In this document: positions 1-8,105 of the stretch, in pieces
Position numbering within the stretch: position 1 is the stretch's first letter
Layout of the letters: every line of letters begins with the position of its first letter
Assembly (NCBI RefSeq): GCF_000718985.1
Contig: NZ_JODL01000019.1
Span: 1 to 64,000 of the forward strand
Length of the DNA: 64,000 bases
Source: Streptomyces megasporus
Lineage (GTDB): Bacteria > Actinomycetota > Actinomycetes > Streptomycetales > Streptomycetaceae
Reading direction: 5' to 3'
Position numbers and translations under genes: made by a program
The notes under the pieces: generated by a model
What the model was told of the DNA's origin: nothing
Databases searched by the model: none
The model's input: only the letters and a program-made list of their open reading frames with translations

Positions 1-75
1 CTGGCCACCGCCATCTGGCACAACTGGACCACCGGCGCCCCGGTCAAGCGATCCCTGATCGCCTATGACCACTGA
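1..75 (+). CDS. C-terminal fragment of an IS982-like transposase
   Basis: The window opens inside a reading frame that ends at a TGA at 73-75. The 24 visible residues finish with a tail of the form IWHNWTTGAPVKRSLIAYDH. I recognise this as the usual C-terminus of Streptomyces IS982-family transposases, which catalyse DDE-type transposition. Only the tail is visible, so the family call comes from memory of that ending, and whether the element is complete upstream cannot be judged. No terminal inverted repeat is obvious in the 235 bp before the next gene. An insertion sequence beside glycan-transferase genes fits a variable chromosomal patch. Confidence 0.5.
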   Translation: MATAIWHNWTTGAPVKRSLIAYDH

Positions 76-310
76 AGACATCGGACTCATTCATCTAGCC
101 GGACACCCGGACGCACCGGGCCTCGGACGCCGTCGAGGGGCGCGCCCGAGCGGGCGGGCGACGTCGACGACCGTACGCCCAGAGTTCACCCGACCGTCCC
201 CTGATGGGCATCCGGTGCGAACGGGGCGTGGCTAGCGTCCACCTGCAGGCCGGGGGTGTGGTCAGTCGGCGCCCGGCCGTGCCGTCCTGTCCGCAGCGTC
301 TGGAAACCAC

Positions 311-1294
311 GTGCCGAAGCTCTCAGTCATCGTCCCCTTCCACAACGTTCAGGACTACGCGCAGGACACCCTGCGCAGCCTCGCGAACAACGCGCGCCCG
401 GGGACGGAGTTCATCCTGGTCGACGACTGCTCGACGGACGCCACCTCGGAGATCCTCGACCACGCGGTGCGCGAACTGCCGCGTGCCAGACTGCTGCGCC
501 ACGAGGAGAACCGGGGCATCGCCCAGGCCCGCAACACCGGCATCGAGGCCGCCGAGGGCGACTACGTCACCTTCCTCGACGGCGACGACTGGTACGCGCC
601 CGGCCACCTGGACGATCTGGTCCGTTCCATCGAGGAGTTGGGCTGCGACTTCGTCCGCACCGACCACGTGCAGTCCACGGGCCGCGAACGCGTCGTCAAA
701 AGAGCCCCGGCCCGCGCCCGGGACGAGGTGCTCGACCCGCGGGACGCCATCGCGCCGCCCGAGATGGAGACGATGGTGGACTACCCCTTCGTCTGGGCCG
801 GGATCTACCGGCGCGGCCTGTTCGACACCGACGGCGGCGGCCCCGGCCTGCGGTTCGCCACGCACCTGCGCACCGCCGAGGACCGCGTGTTCACCTGGCA
901 ACTCCACCTGCGGGCGAAGAGCTTCGCCACCGTCGGCCTGCTGGGCGTCTTCTACCGGCGCGGGGTGACCACCTCCCTCACCCAGATCCGCGACGTCCGG
1001 CAGTTGGACTTCATCCCGGCCCACGACCTGATCCTGGCCGAGGTCACCGCCGACCGGGAGGCCGAGCGCTTCCTGCCCAAGATCGTGCGGACCTACTGCG
1101 CCATGATCGCCTTCCACGCGGCCGGGGCGCAGCGCTACGAGCCCTCCGCCGCACGCCGGTTGAAACACGAGTCGGCCGCGGCGCTGCGGCGGATGCCGCG
1201 TGACGTGCTGGAGAGGACCCTGACCTCCATGGACCACGAGCGCGCCAGGACGCTGCGGCGGCTGCTGGGCGGCGCGGCACGGAAGGCGGCCTGA
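311..1294 (+). CDS. Family 2 glycosyltransferase
   Basis: This 327-residue protein has a GT-A fold. It opens with a beta strand (LSVIVPFHN, residues 4-12), then the nucleotide-binding VDDCSTD (about 37-43) and the metal-binding DGDDW (90-94). It should transfer a sugar from an NDP-sugar to a glycan or wall polymer in the cytosol; donor and acceptor cannot be read from sequence. The GTG at 311 begins exactly at the conserved first strand, although the ribosome-binding site is weak. The next gene, a polysialyltransferase-family protein, starts one base after the stop, so the two are probably co-transcribed and co-operate in making one surface glycan. Confidence 0.85.
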   Translation: MPKLSVIVPFHNVQDYAQDTLRSLANNARPGTEFILVDDCSTDATSEILDHAVRELPRARLLRHEENRGIAQARNTGIEAAEGDYVTFLDGDDWYAPGHLDDLVRSIEELGCDFVRTDHVQSTGRERVVKRAPARARDEVLDPRDAIAPPEMETMVDYPFVWAGIYRRGLFDTDGGGPGLRFATHLRTAEDRVFTWQLHLRAKSFATVGLLGVFYRRGVTTSLTQIRDVRQLDFIPAHDLILAEVTADREAERFLPKIVRTYCAMIAFHAAGAQRYEPSAARRLKHESAAALRRMPRDVLERTLTSMDHERARTLRRLLGGAARKAA

Positions 1295-1295
1295 C

Positions 1296-2795
1296 ATGGC
1301 GGAGACGACGTCCTCTTTCGACACCCCTTTCGGCACCATCTTCGGCACCTCCTTCGACCGTTCTTTCCGCACCGAGGCCGGCGCCGGGGCGCGCCCCCGC
1401 GTCCAGCTCTTCGAGGTCTCCACCCTCTACGGCGCCGCGACCCTGGCCGCGGCCCTGGACGCGGGCCTGTTCGGGCCTCGACACCGGGCCCTGCGCGTGC
1501 TGCTGGTCTCCAACAACGCCGAGGTGCCCGAGACCGCCTCCCGGCTGGACGGGATGGCCGGCTGGCATCGGCTCGCCGCCCGCTTCGACCGGGTGGTGGA
1601 CTGGAACGACACCATCCGCCCGCACCACCCCGGCACCTGGACGCCGGCCGGCAACGACGCCCCGCTGTGGGAGCGGATGTTCCGCGCGAGCTGGGACCTG
1701 GGCGACGGGCCGATCGACCTCGCCGTGGAGTCCGTCCACGTCAGCCCGGCCCGGGCACTGGCCACGATCTTCGCCGACGCCTCCGTGCACGTGTACGCCG
1801 ACGGTCTGATGAGCTACGGACCGACCCGCGAGAAGCTGCCGCAGAGCATCGCCTGCCGCATCCGGCGCCTGCTCCACCTCGACCTCGTGCCCGGACTGAC
1901 ACCGCTGCTGCTCACCGAGTACGGGGTGCCGTCCGAACTGGTGCCGAGCGACACCTTCCGATCCGTCCTGGACGAACTCGACGACGCCGCCGACGACATC
2001 GAAGACGCAGCCGCGACCGGTGCGGACGACGCGGACGCCTCCGGCGCACCCACCGCCGTGCTGCTGGGCCAGTACCTGGCGGCGCTGGGCATCCTCACCG
2101 TGGACGAGGAGGAGGCCCTCCACGAGCGGATGCTGCGCGGCGCCGCCGCGGCCGGGCACCGCGCGATCCTCTTCAAACCCCACCCCACCGCGCCGGCGCG
2201 GTACTCCAAGGTGCTGGACAAGGCCGCCGCGGACACGGGCGTGCGGTTGGAGATCCTCGACCGGCCGATGCTGGCCGAGGCGGTGTTCCGGCGCTACCGT
2301 CCCCGCCTGGTGGTGGGCTGCTTCTCCACGGCGATGCTCACCGCCTCCGCCCTGTACGGGGTGCCCATCGCCCGGGTGGGCACCGAGCTGCTGCTGGACC
2401 GGCTGGCGCCGTACCAGAACAGCAACCGGATCCCGGTGACCATCGTCGACGCCCTCGTCCCCGACCTGGAGGCCCCCGACGCGGGCGAGGGCGCGCGGGG
2501 CGAGGTCGTCACCGACTCCGCGGACGCGGGGCGGCGGATCGAGCCGCTGGTCAGGACGGTCGGGTACTGCATGCAGGCCGACCGCCACCCCGAGCTGCGC
2601 GCCGAGGCCGAAGCCTGGCTGACCGCCCACTTCGGCGAGGACACCGCCCGCTACTTCAAGCGGCGCCGACTGACCGCCCTCGGCCTGCCCGGCGGCCTCA
2701 CCCCCGGCCTGGTGCGCCGCCTGCCCGGCAGCGACACCGCGCTGCGCGCCGCCCGCCGGATGAAGCGGGCCGCCGCCCACGGCCGCAGGCGCTGA
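1296..2795 (+). CDS. Polysialyltransferase-family glycosyltransferase
   Basis: This 499-residue protein resembles the actinobacterial group related to bacterial alpha-2,8-polysialyltransferases. Visible features are an N-terminal VQLFEVSTLYGAATLAAAL segment, a central YADGLMSYGPTR segment and a FKPHPTAP (KPHP) motif near residue 292, which in the family belongs to the catalytic and CMP-sugar-binding region. The family makes poly-sialic-acid-like capsules in Gram-negatives; in Streptomyces the substrate is unknown and the function is inferred only from family. The start is one base after the upstream glycosyltransferase stop. An acidic Asp/Ala-rich insert lies near residues 225-250. A GC hairpin at 2854-2881 follows. 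Confidence 0.75.
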   Translation: MAETTSSFDTPFGTIFGTSFDRSFRTEAGAGARPRVQLFEVSTLYGAATLAAALDAGLFGPRHRALRVLLVSNNAEVPETASRLDGMAGWHRLAARFDRVVDWNDTIRPHHPGTWTPAGNDAPLWERMFRASWDLGDGPIDLAVESVHVSPARALATIFADASVHVYADGLMSYGPTREKLPQSIACRIRRLLHLDLVPGLTPLLLTEYGVPSELVPSDTFRSVLDELDDAADDIEDAAATGADDADASGAPTAVLLGQYLAALGILTVDEEEALHERMLRGAAAAGHRAILFKPHPTAPARYSKVLDKAAADTGVRLEILDRPMLAEAVFRRYRPRLVVGCFSTAMLTASALYGVPIARVGTELLLDRLAPYQNSNRIPVTIVDALVPDLEAPDAGEGARGEVVTDSADAGRRIEPLVRTVGYCMQADRHPELRAEAEAWLTAHFGEDTARYFKRRRLTALGLPGGLTPGLVRRLPGSDTALRAARRMKRAAAHGRRR

Positions 2796-2853
2796 CGCAC
2801 GTCCCCGCCGGCGACCGGGCCACACCGGCGCGCCGGCGGCGGGGACGACGTGC

Positions 2854-2881
2854 GGGGCCGGGACCCGACGGTCCCGGCCCC
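2854..2881. terminator. Convergent GC hairpin terminator
   Basis: A perfect 11-bp stem (GGGGCCGGGAC / GTCCCGGCCCC) with a 6-nt loop lies between the polysialyltransferase gene and the convergent acyltransferase gene. It has no T tract, as is usual in Streptomyces. Confidence 0.55.
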
Positions 2882-2916
2882 GAGGCGTTCCCCGAGCCGC
2901 TGACCCGGGTACTCGG

Positions 2917-4095
2917 CTAACCCAGGTACTTGCGGAGCCCCAGCCTCCCCCACAGCAGGCTGGCGCCGAACGACACCGCGACCGTCGCGGCGAGCAGGAC
3001 CACGAACAGCGGGCCCGCCACGGCCCCGGACAGGTCGGGGGAGACCAGCGGCTCCACGATCGCCGAGATCACCATGACGTGCACCATGTAGGCGCCCAGC
3101 GACGCCCCCGCCAGCTTCGACAGCGTCGGACGCCACCGCTCGGGAACCCGCACCCGGGTGACCATGACCAGCAGGCAGCCGGTCATCACGGCGACGAGGA
3201 GGTGCGCGTTGGGGATCACGTAGTGGACCTGGGTGTGGTACCAGAGCACCCCGACCATCGTCAGCGCCATCGGCACCGCCCACGGCCACCGCCGCCGGCC
3301 CGGCACGCCGGCCGGAAGGGCGAACAGGAACGCGCCGGCCAGCGCGTACATCAACTGGTAGACGCCGAAGCCCCAGCCGAAGCGGGGCAGGTCCCAGTCG
3401 GTCCACCTCTCCAGGTCGCCCAGCAGGCTCGGGGCGGCGGCGAGCAGCAGCAGCACGGCCCCCAGCCCCCACGGCCGCTTCCCGGCCCGCAGGAGCACCG
3501 CGAAGGCCAGCGCGATGACGAGGGGTATGTAGGCGTACATGAACCACAGGTGGTACGCGGGCCGGACGGAGCCGAAGACGGCGTCCACCGCCAGGCGGGA
3601 GACGGGGCCGTCGTTGGTGCCCCACCACCATCCCCAGGCCAGGTAGAGCGCCGACCAGACGAACAGCGGCACCGTGTTCCGCACGACCCGCTGCCACATC
3701 CGGCGGCCGTCGCGCGGCGGCGCGCCCACCAGCACCGCCCAGCCCGCGATGGCGAAGTACATCGGCACCGCGAAGGGGTTGAGCGCCTCCACGATGTGCC
3801 CGGTCCAGTAGACGCCGGGGCCGTTCGCCTCCTCGCGCTCCACCGCGGCGATGAACACGCCGCCGATGTGCCCGAGCATCACCGAGCAGGAGCAGATCAG
3901 CCGCATCAGGTCGATGTCGTGCCGGTGTTCCCGCGGCGGCGGCCCGGCGGAGGCGGCGGCTGCCGGCGGGTCGGGGGACACCCTCGGGGCGCCGATCGTG
4001 GACTGCGGGGAATCACTGCTTCCGGGGCCCGGACCAGGGCCGCGCTCCGGAAGCTGCACGGCTGTTTCGTTGGACACGGGCCAACTCTTGGGCAC
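2917..4095 (-). CDS. Acyltransferase family 3 membrane protein
   Basis: This 392-residue polytopic protein of the acyltransferase-3 (OafA/WecH-like) family O-acylates cell-surface sugars, lipids or secondary metabolites at the membrane. A Pro/Gly-rich cytosolic tail of about 55 residues precedes the signature HDIDLMRLICSCSVMLGHIG segment and roughly ten hydrophobic helices. The start ATG at 4095 gives the longest frame; a start nearer the first helix is possible. Convergent to the glycan-transferase pair, it could modify their product, but this is inference from position only. Confidence 0.8.
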   Translation of the reverse strand: MPKSWPVSNETAVQLPERGPGPGPGSSDSPQSTIGAPRVSPDPPAAAASAGPPPREHRHDIDLMRLICSCSVMLGHIGGVFIAAVEREEANGPGVYWTGHIVEALNPFAVPMYFAIAGWAVLVGAPPRDGRRMWQRVVRNTVPLFVWSALYLAWGWWWGTNDGPVSRLAVDAVFGSVRPAYHLWFMYAYIPLVIALAFAVLLRAGKRPWGLGAVLLLLAAAPSLLGDLERWTDWDLPRFGWGFGVYQLMYALAGAFLFALPAGVPGRRRWPWAVPMALTMVGVLWYHTQVHYVIPNAHLLVAVMTGCLLVMVTRVRVPERWRPTLSKLAGASLGAYMVHVMVISAIVEPLVSPDLSGAVAGPLFVVLLAATVAVSFGASLLWGRLGLRKYLG

Positions 4096-4189
4096 CGGGG
4101 TGTACGGAGCGGGAACGACGGGCGAACACTGGTCCGGCCGGGCCGCATCCCCCTCGCCCTTGGCTCGTTGGCCGGAGAGGTGCCGAAAC

Positions 4190-4274
4190 GGCGACCCGAG
4201 ACGGCGACCCGAGACGGCGGTGCCGAGCCGTGGTCGGACGGCGGCACCGAAACGGTGGTGCCGAAACGGTGGTG
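4190..4274. repeat. Two short tandem duplications
   Basis: The intergenic region before the lipoprotein gene holds a 13-bp unit (GGCGACCCGAGAC) repeated head to tail at 4190-4202 and 4203-4215, and a 14-bp unit (CCGAAACGGTGGTG) repeated at 4247-4260 and 4261-4274. They lie just upstream of the promoter region of the lipoprotein gene. Function is unknown. Confidence 0.6.
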
Positions 4275-4383
4275 GGAGTCACGCCGACTGCCTAGCATCG
4301 ATCATCGCCGGGACGGCATTGCACACCGGTGTTCCCCCGCACCGTCCGTACCAACCGTTCCACAGCCGCTATCAGGAGGCTCA

Positions 4384-5034
4384 ATGTTCCGCCGCAGGAC
4401 CTCGCTCTCCCTCTCCGCCGCGGCAGCGGCGCTCGTCGTGGCCCCGCTGCTGACCGCGTGCGGCAGTGACGCCCACGCCGGGGCGGCGGCCGTCGTCGAC
4501 GGCGAACGGATCACCGTGTCGCAGGTCCAGGAGAAGGTGCGGGCCGTGCGGGAGGCGCAGCGCGAGACCGGCCAGGGCGCCCAACTGATCAGGAACACCG
4601 AGCAGCTCACCCGCGGCACCCTCCACGGGATGGTCTTCGGACGGGTGCTGGAGAAGGCCGCCGAGGACGCCGGGGTGAAGGTGACCCGCCGGGACGTCCA
4701 ACTGGCCCGCGAGGACGCCGAGCGTCAACTGGGCGGTGCCGAGCAGCTCGAGGCGATGATGCTCCAGCAGCGGGCCGCCGCCCCGGACGAGGTCGACGAC
4801 ATGGTCCGCGTCCAGCTCCTGCTCCAGAAGCTGGGCGAGCGGCTGGGCGCCGACCAGCGGACCCCCCAGGGCCAGGAGAAGTTGAGGACGGCGCTGGAGG
4901 AGGCGTCCAGGGACATGGACGTGACCGTCAACCCGCGCTACGGCACCTGGGACGACGAGCAGATCACCCTGGCCGACCTGAAGCAGCCGTGGATCAAGGA
5001 GATCAGCAACCCGGAGCCGCTGCGAGCCGCCTGA
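4384..5034 (+). CDS. SurA N-terminal-domain lipoprotein
   Basis: This 216-residue secreted lipoprotein has a signal peptide (MFRRRTSLSLS then an Ala/Val core) that ends in the lipobox LLTAC, with the lipidated Cys at residue 26. The mature part (AAAVVDGERITVSQVQEKV) matches the SurA N-terminal chaperone domain of periplasmic or extracytoplasmic foldases. No PPIC catalytic domain follows, so a chaperone rather than a prolyl isomerase role is likely. The ATG is preceded by an AGGAGG-type ribosome-binding site at about 4375-4380. The reading frame stays open far upstream, but the lipobox fixes this start. In many Streptomyces it precedes mazG, as here. Confidence 0.85.
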   Translation: MFRRRTSLSLSAAAAALVVAPLLTACGSDAHAGAAAVVDGERITVSQVQEKVRAVREAQRETGQGAQLIRNTEQLTRGTLHGMVFGRVLEKAAEDAGVKVTRRDVQLAREDAERQLGGAEQLEAMMLQQRAAAPDEVDDMVRVQLLLQKLGERLGADQRTPQGQEKLRTALEEASRDMDVTVNPRYGTWDDEQITLADLKQPWIKEISNPEPLRAA

Positions 5035-5111
5035 CGGCCCGCCGCGCCCCGACCGGTCGCGGGTCCCGCCCGGCCGCCCGTCCCCGCCGGCGCCCCCTCG
5101 TTCACCGTGGG

Positions 5112-5135
5112 GTGCCCTGGCGTCACACAGGGCAC
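5112..5135 (+). terminator. Hairpin between the lipoprotein gene and mazG
   Basis: GTGCCCTG, an 8-nt loop and CAGGGCAC form a perfect 8-bp stem, nested inside a longer GC-rich inverted repeat (5075-5088 with 5138-5151). It probably separates the transcription units. Confidence 0.45.
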
Positions 5136-5160
5136 GCGGCGGCCGGGCGGGCGGATCGGT

Positions 5161-5166
5161 TACGTT
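5161..5166 (+). promoter_or_regulatory. -10 box for leaderless mazG
   Basis: TACGTT lies 6 nt before the GTG at 5173, so transcription should begin at or next to the start codon. No Shine-Dalgarno sequence is evident. Confidence 0.5.
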
Positions 5167-5172
5167 CGGAGC

Positions 5173-6159
5173 GTGAACGCTTCCCCTGCCGCACCGGCCC
5201 CCGCCACCGGCCGCGTCGTCCTGCTCACCACCAGCCACCGCGTCGCCCCCGGACTGCTGTCCTGGCCCGCCTGGCAGGCGCTGCGCACCGCCGACCGCGT
5301 CCTGTGCGCGGACCCCGACCACCCGCAGCTCCCGTACGTCCGCGAGGCGGGCGTCACGGTGGAGATCGCCCGGCCCACGGCCCGTGAGCTGGTGGACGTC
5401 TGCGCGGACGGCGGTCTCACGGTGGCGGTCGTCGCCGGGGCCGAGGGCGAGCCGGAGCTGACCGACGGGCTCGCCCGGCTGGCCGGCTCGGGCCGCGAGG
5501 CGATGCCGGAGCTGGAACTGCTCCCCGGCTCCTACGACCTGCCCGGCGCCCGCCTGCTGGACCTGGTGCGGGTCATGGACCGCATCCGTCGCGAGTGCCC
5601 GTGGAGCGAGTCGCGCACCCATCAGGAGCTGGCCAAGTACGGCCTGGAGGAGGCGTACGAGCTGATCGAGGCCATCGAGGACGGCGACCGCGAGACCCTC
5701 CGCGAGGAGCTGGGCGACGTGCTGCTCCAGGTGGTCTTCCACGCCCGGATCGCCCAGGACGACCCCGACGAGCCGTTCACGATCGACGACGTGGCGGGCG
5801 GGATCGTCGAGAAGCTGATCCACCGCCACCCCCACGTCTTCGGCGAGGAGACCGCCGAGACGCCCGAGGAGGTCAAGGCCCACTGGCTGCGCACCAAGGC
5901 GATCGAGAAGCGGCGCACGTCCGTGACCGAGGGCGTGCCGATGGGGCAGCCCGCCCTGGCCCTGGCCGCGAAGCTGGCCGGCCGGGCGCGCACGGCGGGC
6001 ATCGACGCCCTGCCCGCGGGCGAGGGCGTCGGCTACGAACTGCTGGCCCTGGCCGCGCGCGCCGAGGCCGAGGGCACCGACCCGGAGACGGCCCTGCGGG
6101 CGGCGGCCCGCGCCTACCGGGACGCCATCCTGGCGGCGGAGGCCGGCGGGGCGGGGTGA
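5173..6159 (+). CDS. mazG: MazG nucleoside triphosphate pyrophosphohydrolase
   Basis: This enzyme hydrolyses (d)NTPs, including damaged ones, to the monophosphate and pyrophosphate. The 328 residues comprise an N-terminal remnant resembling the tetrapyrrole-methylase-like domain often fused to MazG (about 14-110), then the MazG domain from about 128. That domain has LVRVMDRIRRECPW and the metal-binding LEEAYELIEAIED (EExxE near 159-163) and LREELGDVLLQVVFHA. The frame remains open to an ATG at 5107, but the GTG at 5173 is preferred. It has the family N-terminus and a TAnnnT box 6 nt upstream, suggesting a leaderless message. Confidence 0.88.
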   Translation: MNASPAAPAPATGRVVLLTTSHRVAPGLLSWPAWQALRTADRVLCADPDHPQLPYVREAGVTVEIARPTARELVDVCADGGLTVAVVAGAEGEPELTDGLARLAGSGREAMPELELLPGSYDLPGARLLDLVRVMDRIRRECPWSESRTHQELAKYGLEEAYELIEAIEDGDRETLREELGDVLLQVVFHARIAQDDPDEPFTIDDVAGGIVEKLIHRHPHVFGEETAETPEEVKAHWLRTKAIEKRRTSVTEGVPMGQPALALAAKLAGRARTAGIDALPAGEGVGYELLALAARAEAEGTDPETALRAAARAYRDAILAAEAGGAG

Positions 6160-6213
6160 CCGGCCCCGCGGGGCCGGGCGAGTGACTCGACCGGCAGGGG
6201 GTACCCGCTGGGC

Positions 6214-6582
6214 ATGAACGGCACATACGCATACGTAGCGGACCACACACCCCTGGCCGCTTCCGATCTGTTGATCGGTCTCGGCCCGTTCCTGGCCGGA
6301 ATCGTGGTCGCGGCCGTGCTCATCCTGGCCGTGCTGTTCGGGCTGCGCCTGCTGAACCGAGGCGACGAGGGCATCTCCACACCCAACCCTCGCCCCGAGC
6401 GCCCCCGCGGCTATGAGGAGGGCGTCCGCGACGACGAATCACTCCCCGTCGACGGCCGACGCCGGTACCCACACGAACTCCAGGAACACGAGGACACCCA
6501 TCCCGTCGGCCCCGACGACCGGCGCAGGTGGAGTCCGGGCAGTAGCGGAGGCTTCGGCTCCGGCGGCCCCGGCCGCACCTGA
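6214..6582 (+). CDS. DUF6479 single-pass membrane protein
   Basis: This 122-residue protein has one transmembrane helix (about 17-46, DLLIGLGPFLAGIVVAAVLILAVLFGLRLL) followed by a hydrophilic, charged tail containing RRYPHELQEHEDTHPVGPDDRRR. It matches the Streptomyces family DUF6479, whose members share the helix and a PHEL-containing tail. Function is unknown. The start follows a weak G-rich ribosome-binding site. Gly/Ser repeats close the C-terminus. Confidence 0.75.
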   Translation: MNGTYAYVADHTPLAASDLLIGLGPFLAGIVVAAVLILAVLFGLRLLNRGDEGISTPNPRPERPRGYEEGVRDDESLPVDGRRRYPHELQEHEDTHPVGPDDRRRWSPGSSGGFGSGGPGRT

Positions 6583-6673
6583 GCGTCCCCGGAGGATCCG
6601 GGGGCGGTCGAACCGCCCTCGGTGACCCTCACGACGATCCTCGGACGCGGCGCGCTCCCATGCCTCGGGCGGC

Positions 6674-6711
6674 GGCCCGGCCGGACCCGTCTCGACGGGC
6701 CCGGCCGGGCC
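6674..6711. terminator. Bidirectional terminator between convergent genes
   Basis: Two 17-nt arms (6674-6690 and 6695-6711) pair around a CTCG loop with a single mismatch, between the DUF6479 gene and the 2OG oxygenase gene. A smaller hairpin (CCCCGG-5-CCGGGG) at 6587-6603 precedes it. Confidence 0.6.
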
Positions 6712-6773
6712 GCGCTCGTCGCGTTCGGCGCGCGGCCCGCCCCCGGACCCCCGCGGCGGGTCCGGGCCGGTGG

Positions 6774-7799
6774 TCAGTCGCCGTGGGCGGCGACGAGATC
6801 GGCGTGGTGGCGCCGGGCGACCTCGGGGTGGGCCCTGAGCCACCCCTTGAGCTCGTTGCGGCCGTACTCGGCGAACAGCGGGTTGGTCGGGTCCTCGGTG
6901 GCGCCCGGGGCCCGGTCGGCGTACGCGAAGGGCACCGGCTCGATGCGCGCGTCCAGTCGCGGGTTGTAGAAGAACGGCACCGAGAACCGCTCGCGGCTGC
7001 CGGGCGGGCTGACGACGCGGTGGTCGGTGGCCTTCAGGTAGCCGTCGGTGGCCACCTCCAGCAGTTCGCCCAGGTTGACCACGAACGCCCCGGGCAGCGG
7101 GGGCACGTCCAGGAACGTCCCGTCCGGCCGCCGCACCTGGAGGCCGCCCACGTCGTCCTGGAGCAGCAGGGTGAGGAAGCCGTAGTCCTTGTGGGCGCCG
7201 ACCCCCTGGTCGCCCCCGTCGGGCGCGCGGCCGGGGTAGCGGACCAGCTTCAGGTGCAGGTGCGGCCGTTCGGCGAAGGCGTCGGCGTAGAAGTCCGGCG
7301 GCGCGCCGATGGACGCCAGCAGCTCGCGCAGCAGCCGTCCGGCCACCCCGCTCAGGGTGTCGATCCACTCCAGCGCGATGGTGCGCAGCTCCGGCAGGGC
7401 GGCGGGCCACTGGTTGGGGCCCTCCAGCCACCAGTAGGGCGGCTCGTCGGGGCCGGGTGTGCGCGCCGGGCGTTCGGCGCCTATGTCGAGCTGGTCGCGC
7501 CAGTCGCGGCTGCCTCCGGTGCGCTCGTCGCCGATGCGGGTGTAGCCGCGGAAGTGCGGCGAGTTGAGGTTGCCGATGGCGAGCCGGTCGGCTTCGGGGA
7601 GGGCGAAGAACCGGCGGACCGCGGTCATCAGGGCCTCGGTCCGGGACGCGTCGACACCGTGGCCGACGAGGTGGAAGAAGCCGACCTCGTGCGCGGCGGT
7701 GTGCAGGTCCCGGTGGAGACGGGACCGCTCCTCCTCTCCTCTGTCCGCGGCGGACAGGTCGATCACCGGCAGGTCGTGCGCAAGGGAATGTCCGGGCAT
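6774..7799 (-). CDS. Isopenicillin N synthase family 2-oxoglutarate/Fe(II) dioxygenase
   Basis: This 341-residue protein is a non-haem iron oxygenase. The N-terminal DIOX_N region opens with LPVIDLSAADR and contains the family FFHLVGHGVD (41-50). The iron ligands are H203-x-D205 (GAHKDYG) and H260 (ATDHRVVSP), with the 2-oxoglutarate-binding RFS at 271-273. In Streptomyces such proteins hydroxylate or cyclise small molecules; the substrate is unknown. About 140 bp upstream on the same strand is a short leader-peptide ORF, suggesting control by attenuation. The ATG at 7799 is the natural start for the family. Confidence 0.88.
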   Translation of the reverse strand: MPGHSLAHDLPVIDLSAADRGEEERSRLHRDLHTAAHEVGFFHLVGHGVDASRTEALMTAVRRFFALPEADRLAIGNLNSPHFRGYTRIGDERTGGSRDWRDQLDIGAERPARTPGPDEPPYWWLEGPNQWPAALPELRTIALEWIDTLSGVAGRLLRELLASIGAPPDFYADAFAERPHLHLKLVRYPGRAPDGGDQGVGAHKDYGFLTLLLQDDVGGLQVRRPDGTFLDVPPLPGAFVVNLGELLEVATDGYLKATDHRVVSPPGSRERFSVPFFYNPRLDARIEPVPFAYADRAPGATEDPTNPLFAEYGRNELKGWLRAHPEVARRHHADLVAAHGD

Positions 7800-7936
7800 G
7801 GTTGCATCCGATGGTCGGGAGCACGGCGGTCCCCGCTGGGAGACGCGCCGCGTCGGTGGGACGGGAGTTCCGCGACGCCGGTCGCGGAGGGGAAGGACGC
7901 CGGGCCGGCGTGAGCCGAGCGGTGCGCGGCGGAGTG

Positions 7937-8023
7937 TCAGGCCGGAGTGCGACAGATGGCACTGGCCACGCGGAGCAGGTCCACGTGGCGGCGGCTGACG
8001 AGCATGACCATGGCACCGAGCAT
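7937..8023 (-). CDS. Putative short leader peptide (xRRHVDLLRVASAIC type)
   Basis: This 24- to 28-codon ORF encodes a peptide containing VSRRHVDLLRVASAIC followed by RTPA and stop. It matches the recurrent actinobacterial 'putative leader peptide' family, recognised by an Arg/His-Val-Asp-Leu core and a late Cys. A -10 box (TATGCT, 8024-8019) lies exactly 7 nt before the internal ATG at 8011. The true product is therefore probably the leaderless 24-residue peptide MVMLVSRRHVDLLRVASAIC plus four residues; the ATG at 8023 is the alternative. The oxygenase gene starts about 140 bp downstream. Family knowledge suggests a ribosome-mediated attenuator, possibly sensing cysteine, but that role is inferred. 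Confidence 0.7.
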   Translation of the reverse strand: MLGAMVMLVSRRHVDLLRVASAICRTPA

Positions 8024-8024
8024 A
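8019..8024 (-). promoter_or_regulatory. -10 box for the leaderless leader peptide
   Basis: Read on the minus strand, TATGCT is followed by 7 nt and the ATG at 8011. No convincing -35 hexamer is visible. Confidence 0.45.
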
Positions 8025-8105
8025 GGAGACCGGGGCTCGGGTCGGGGAGGGGGCGTCACCGCTCTCCTGCGCGTCCGTCGGAAAGCCGCGGGCCGGGGTG
8101 GGGCG

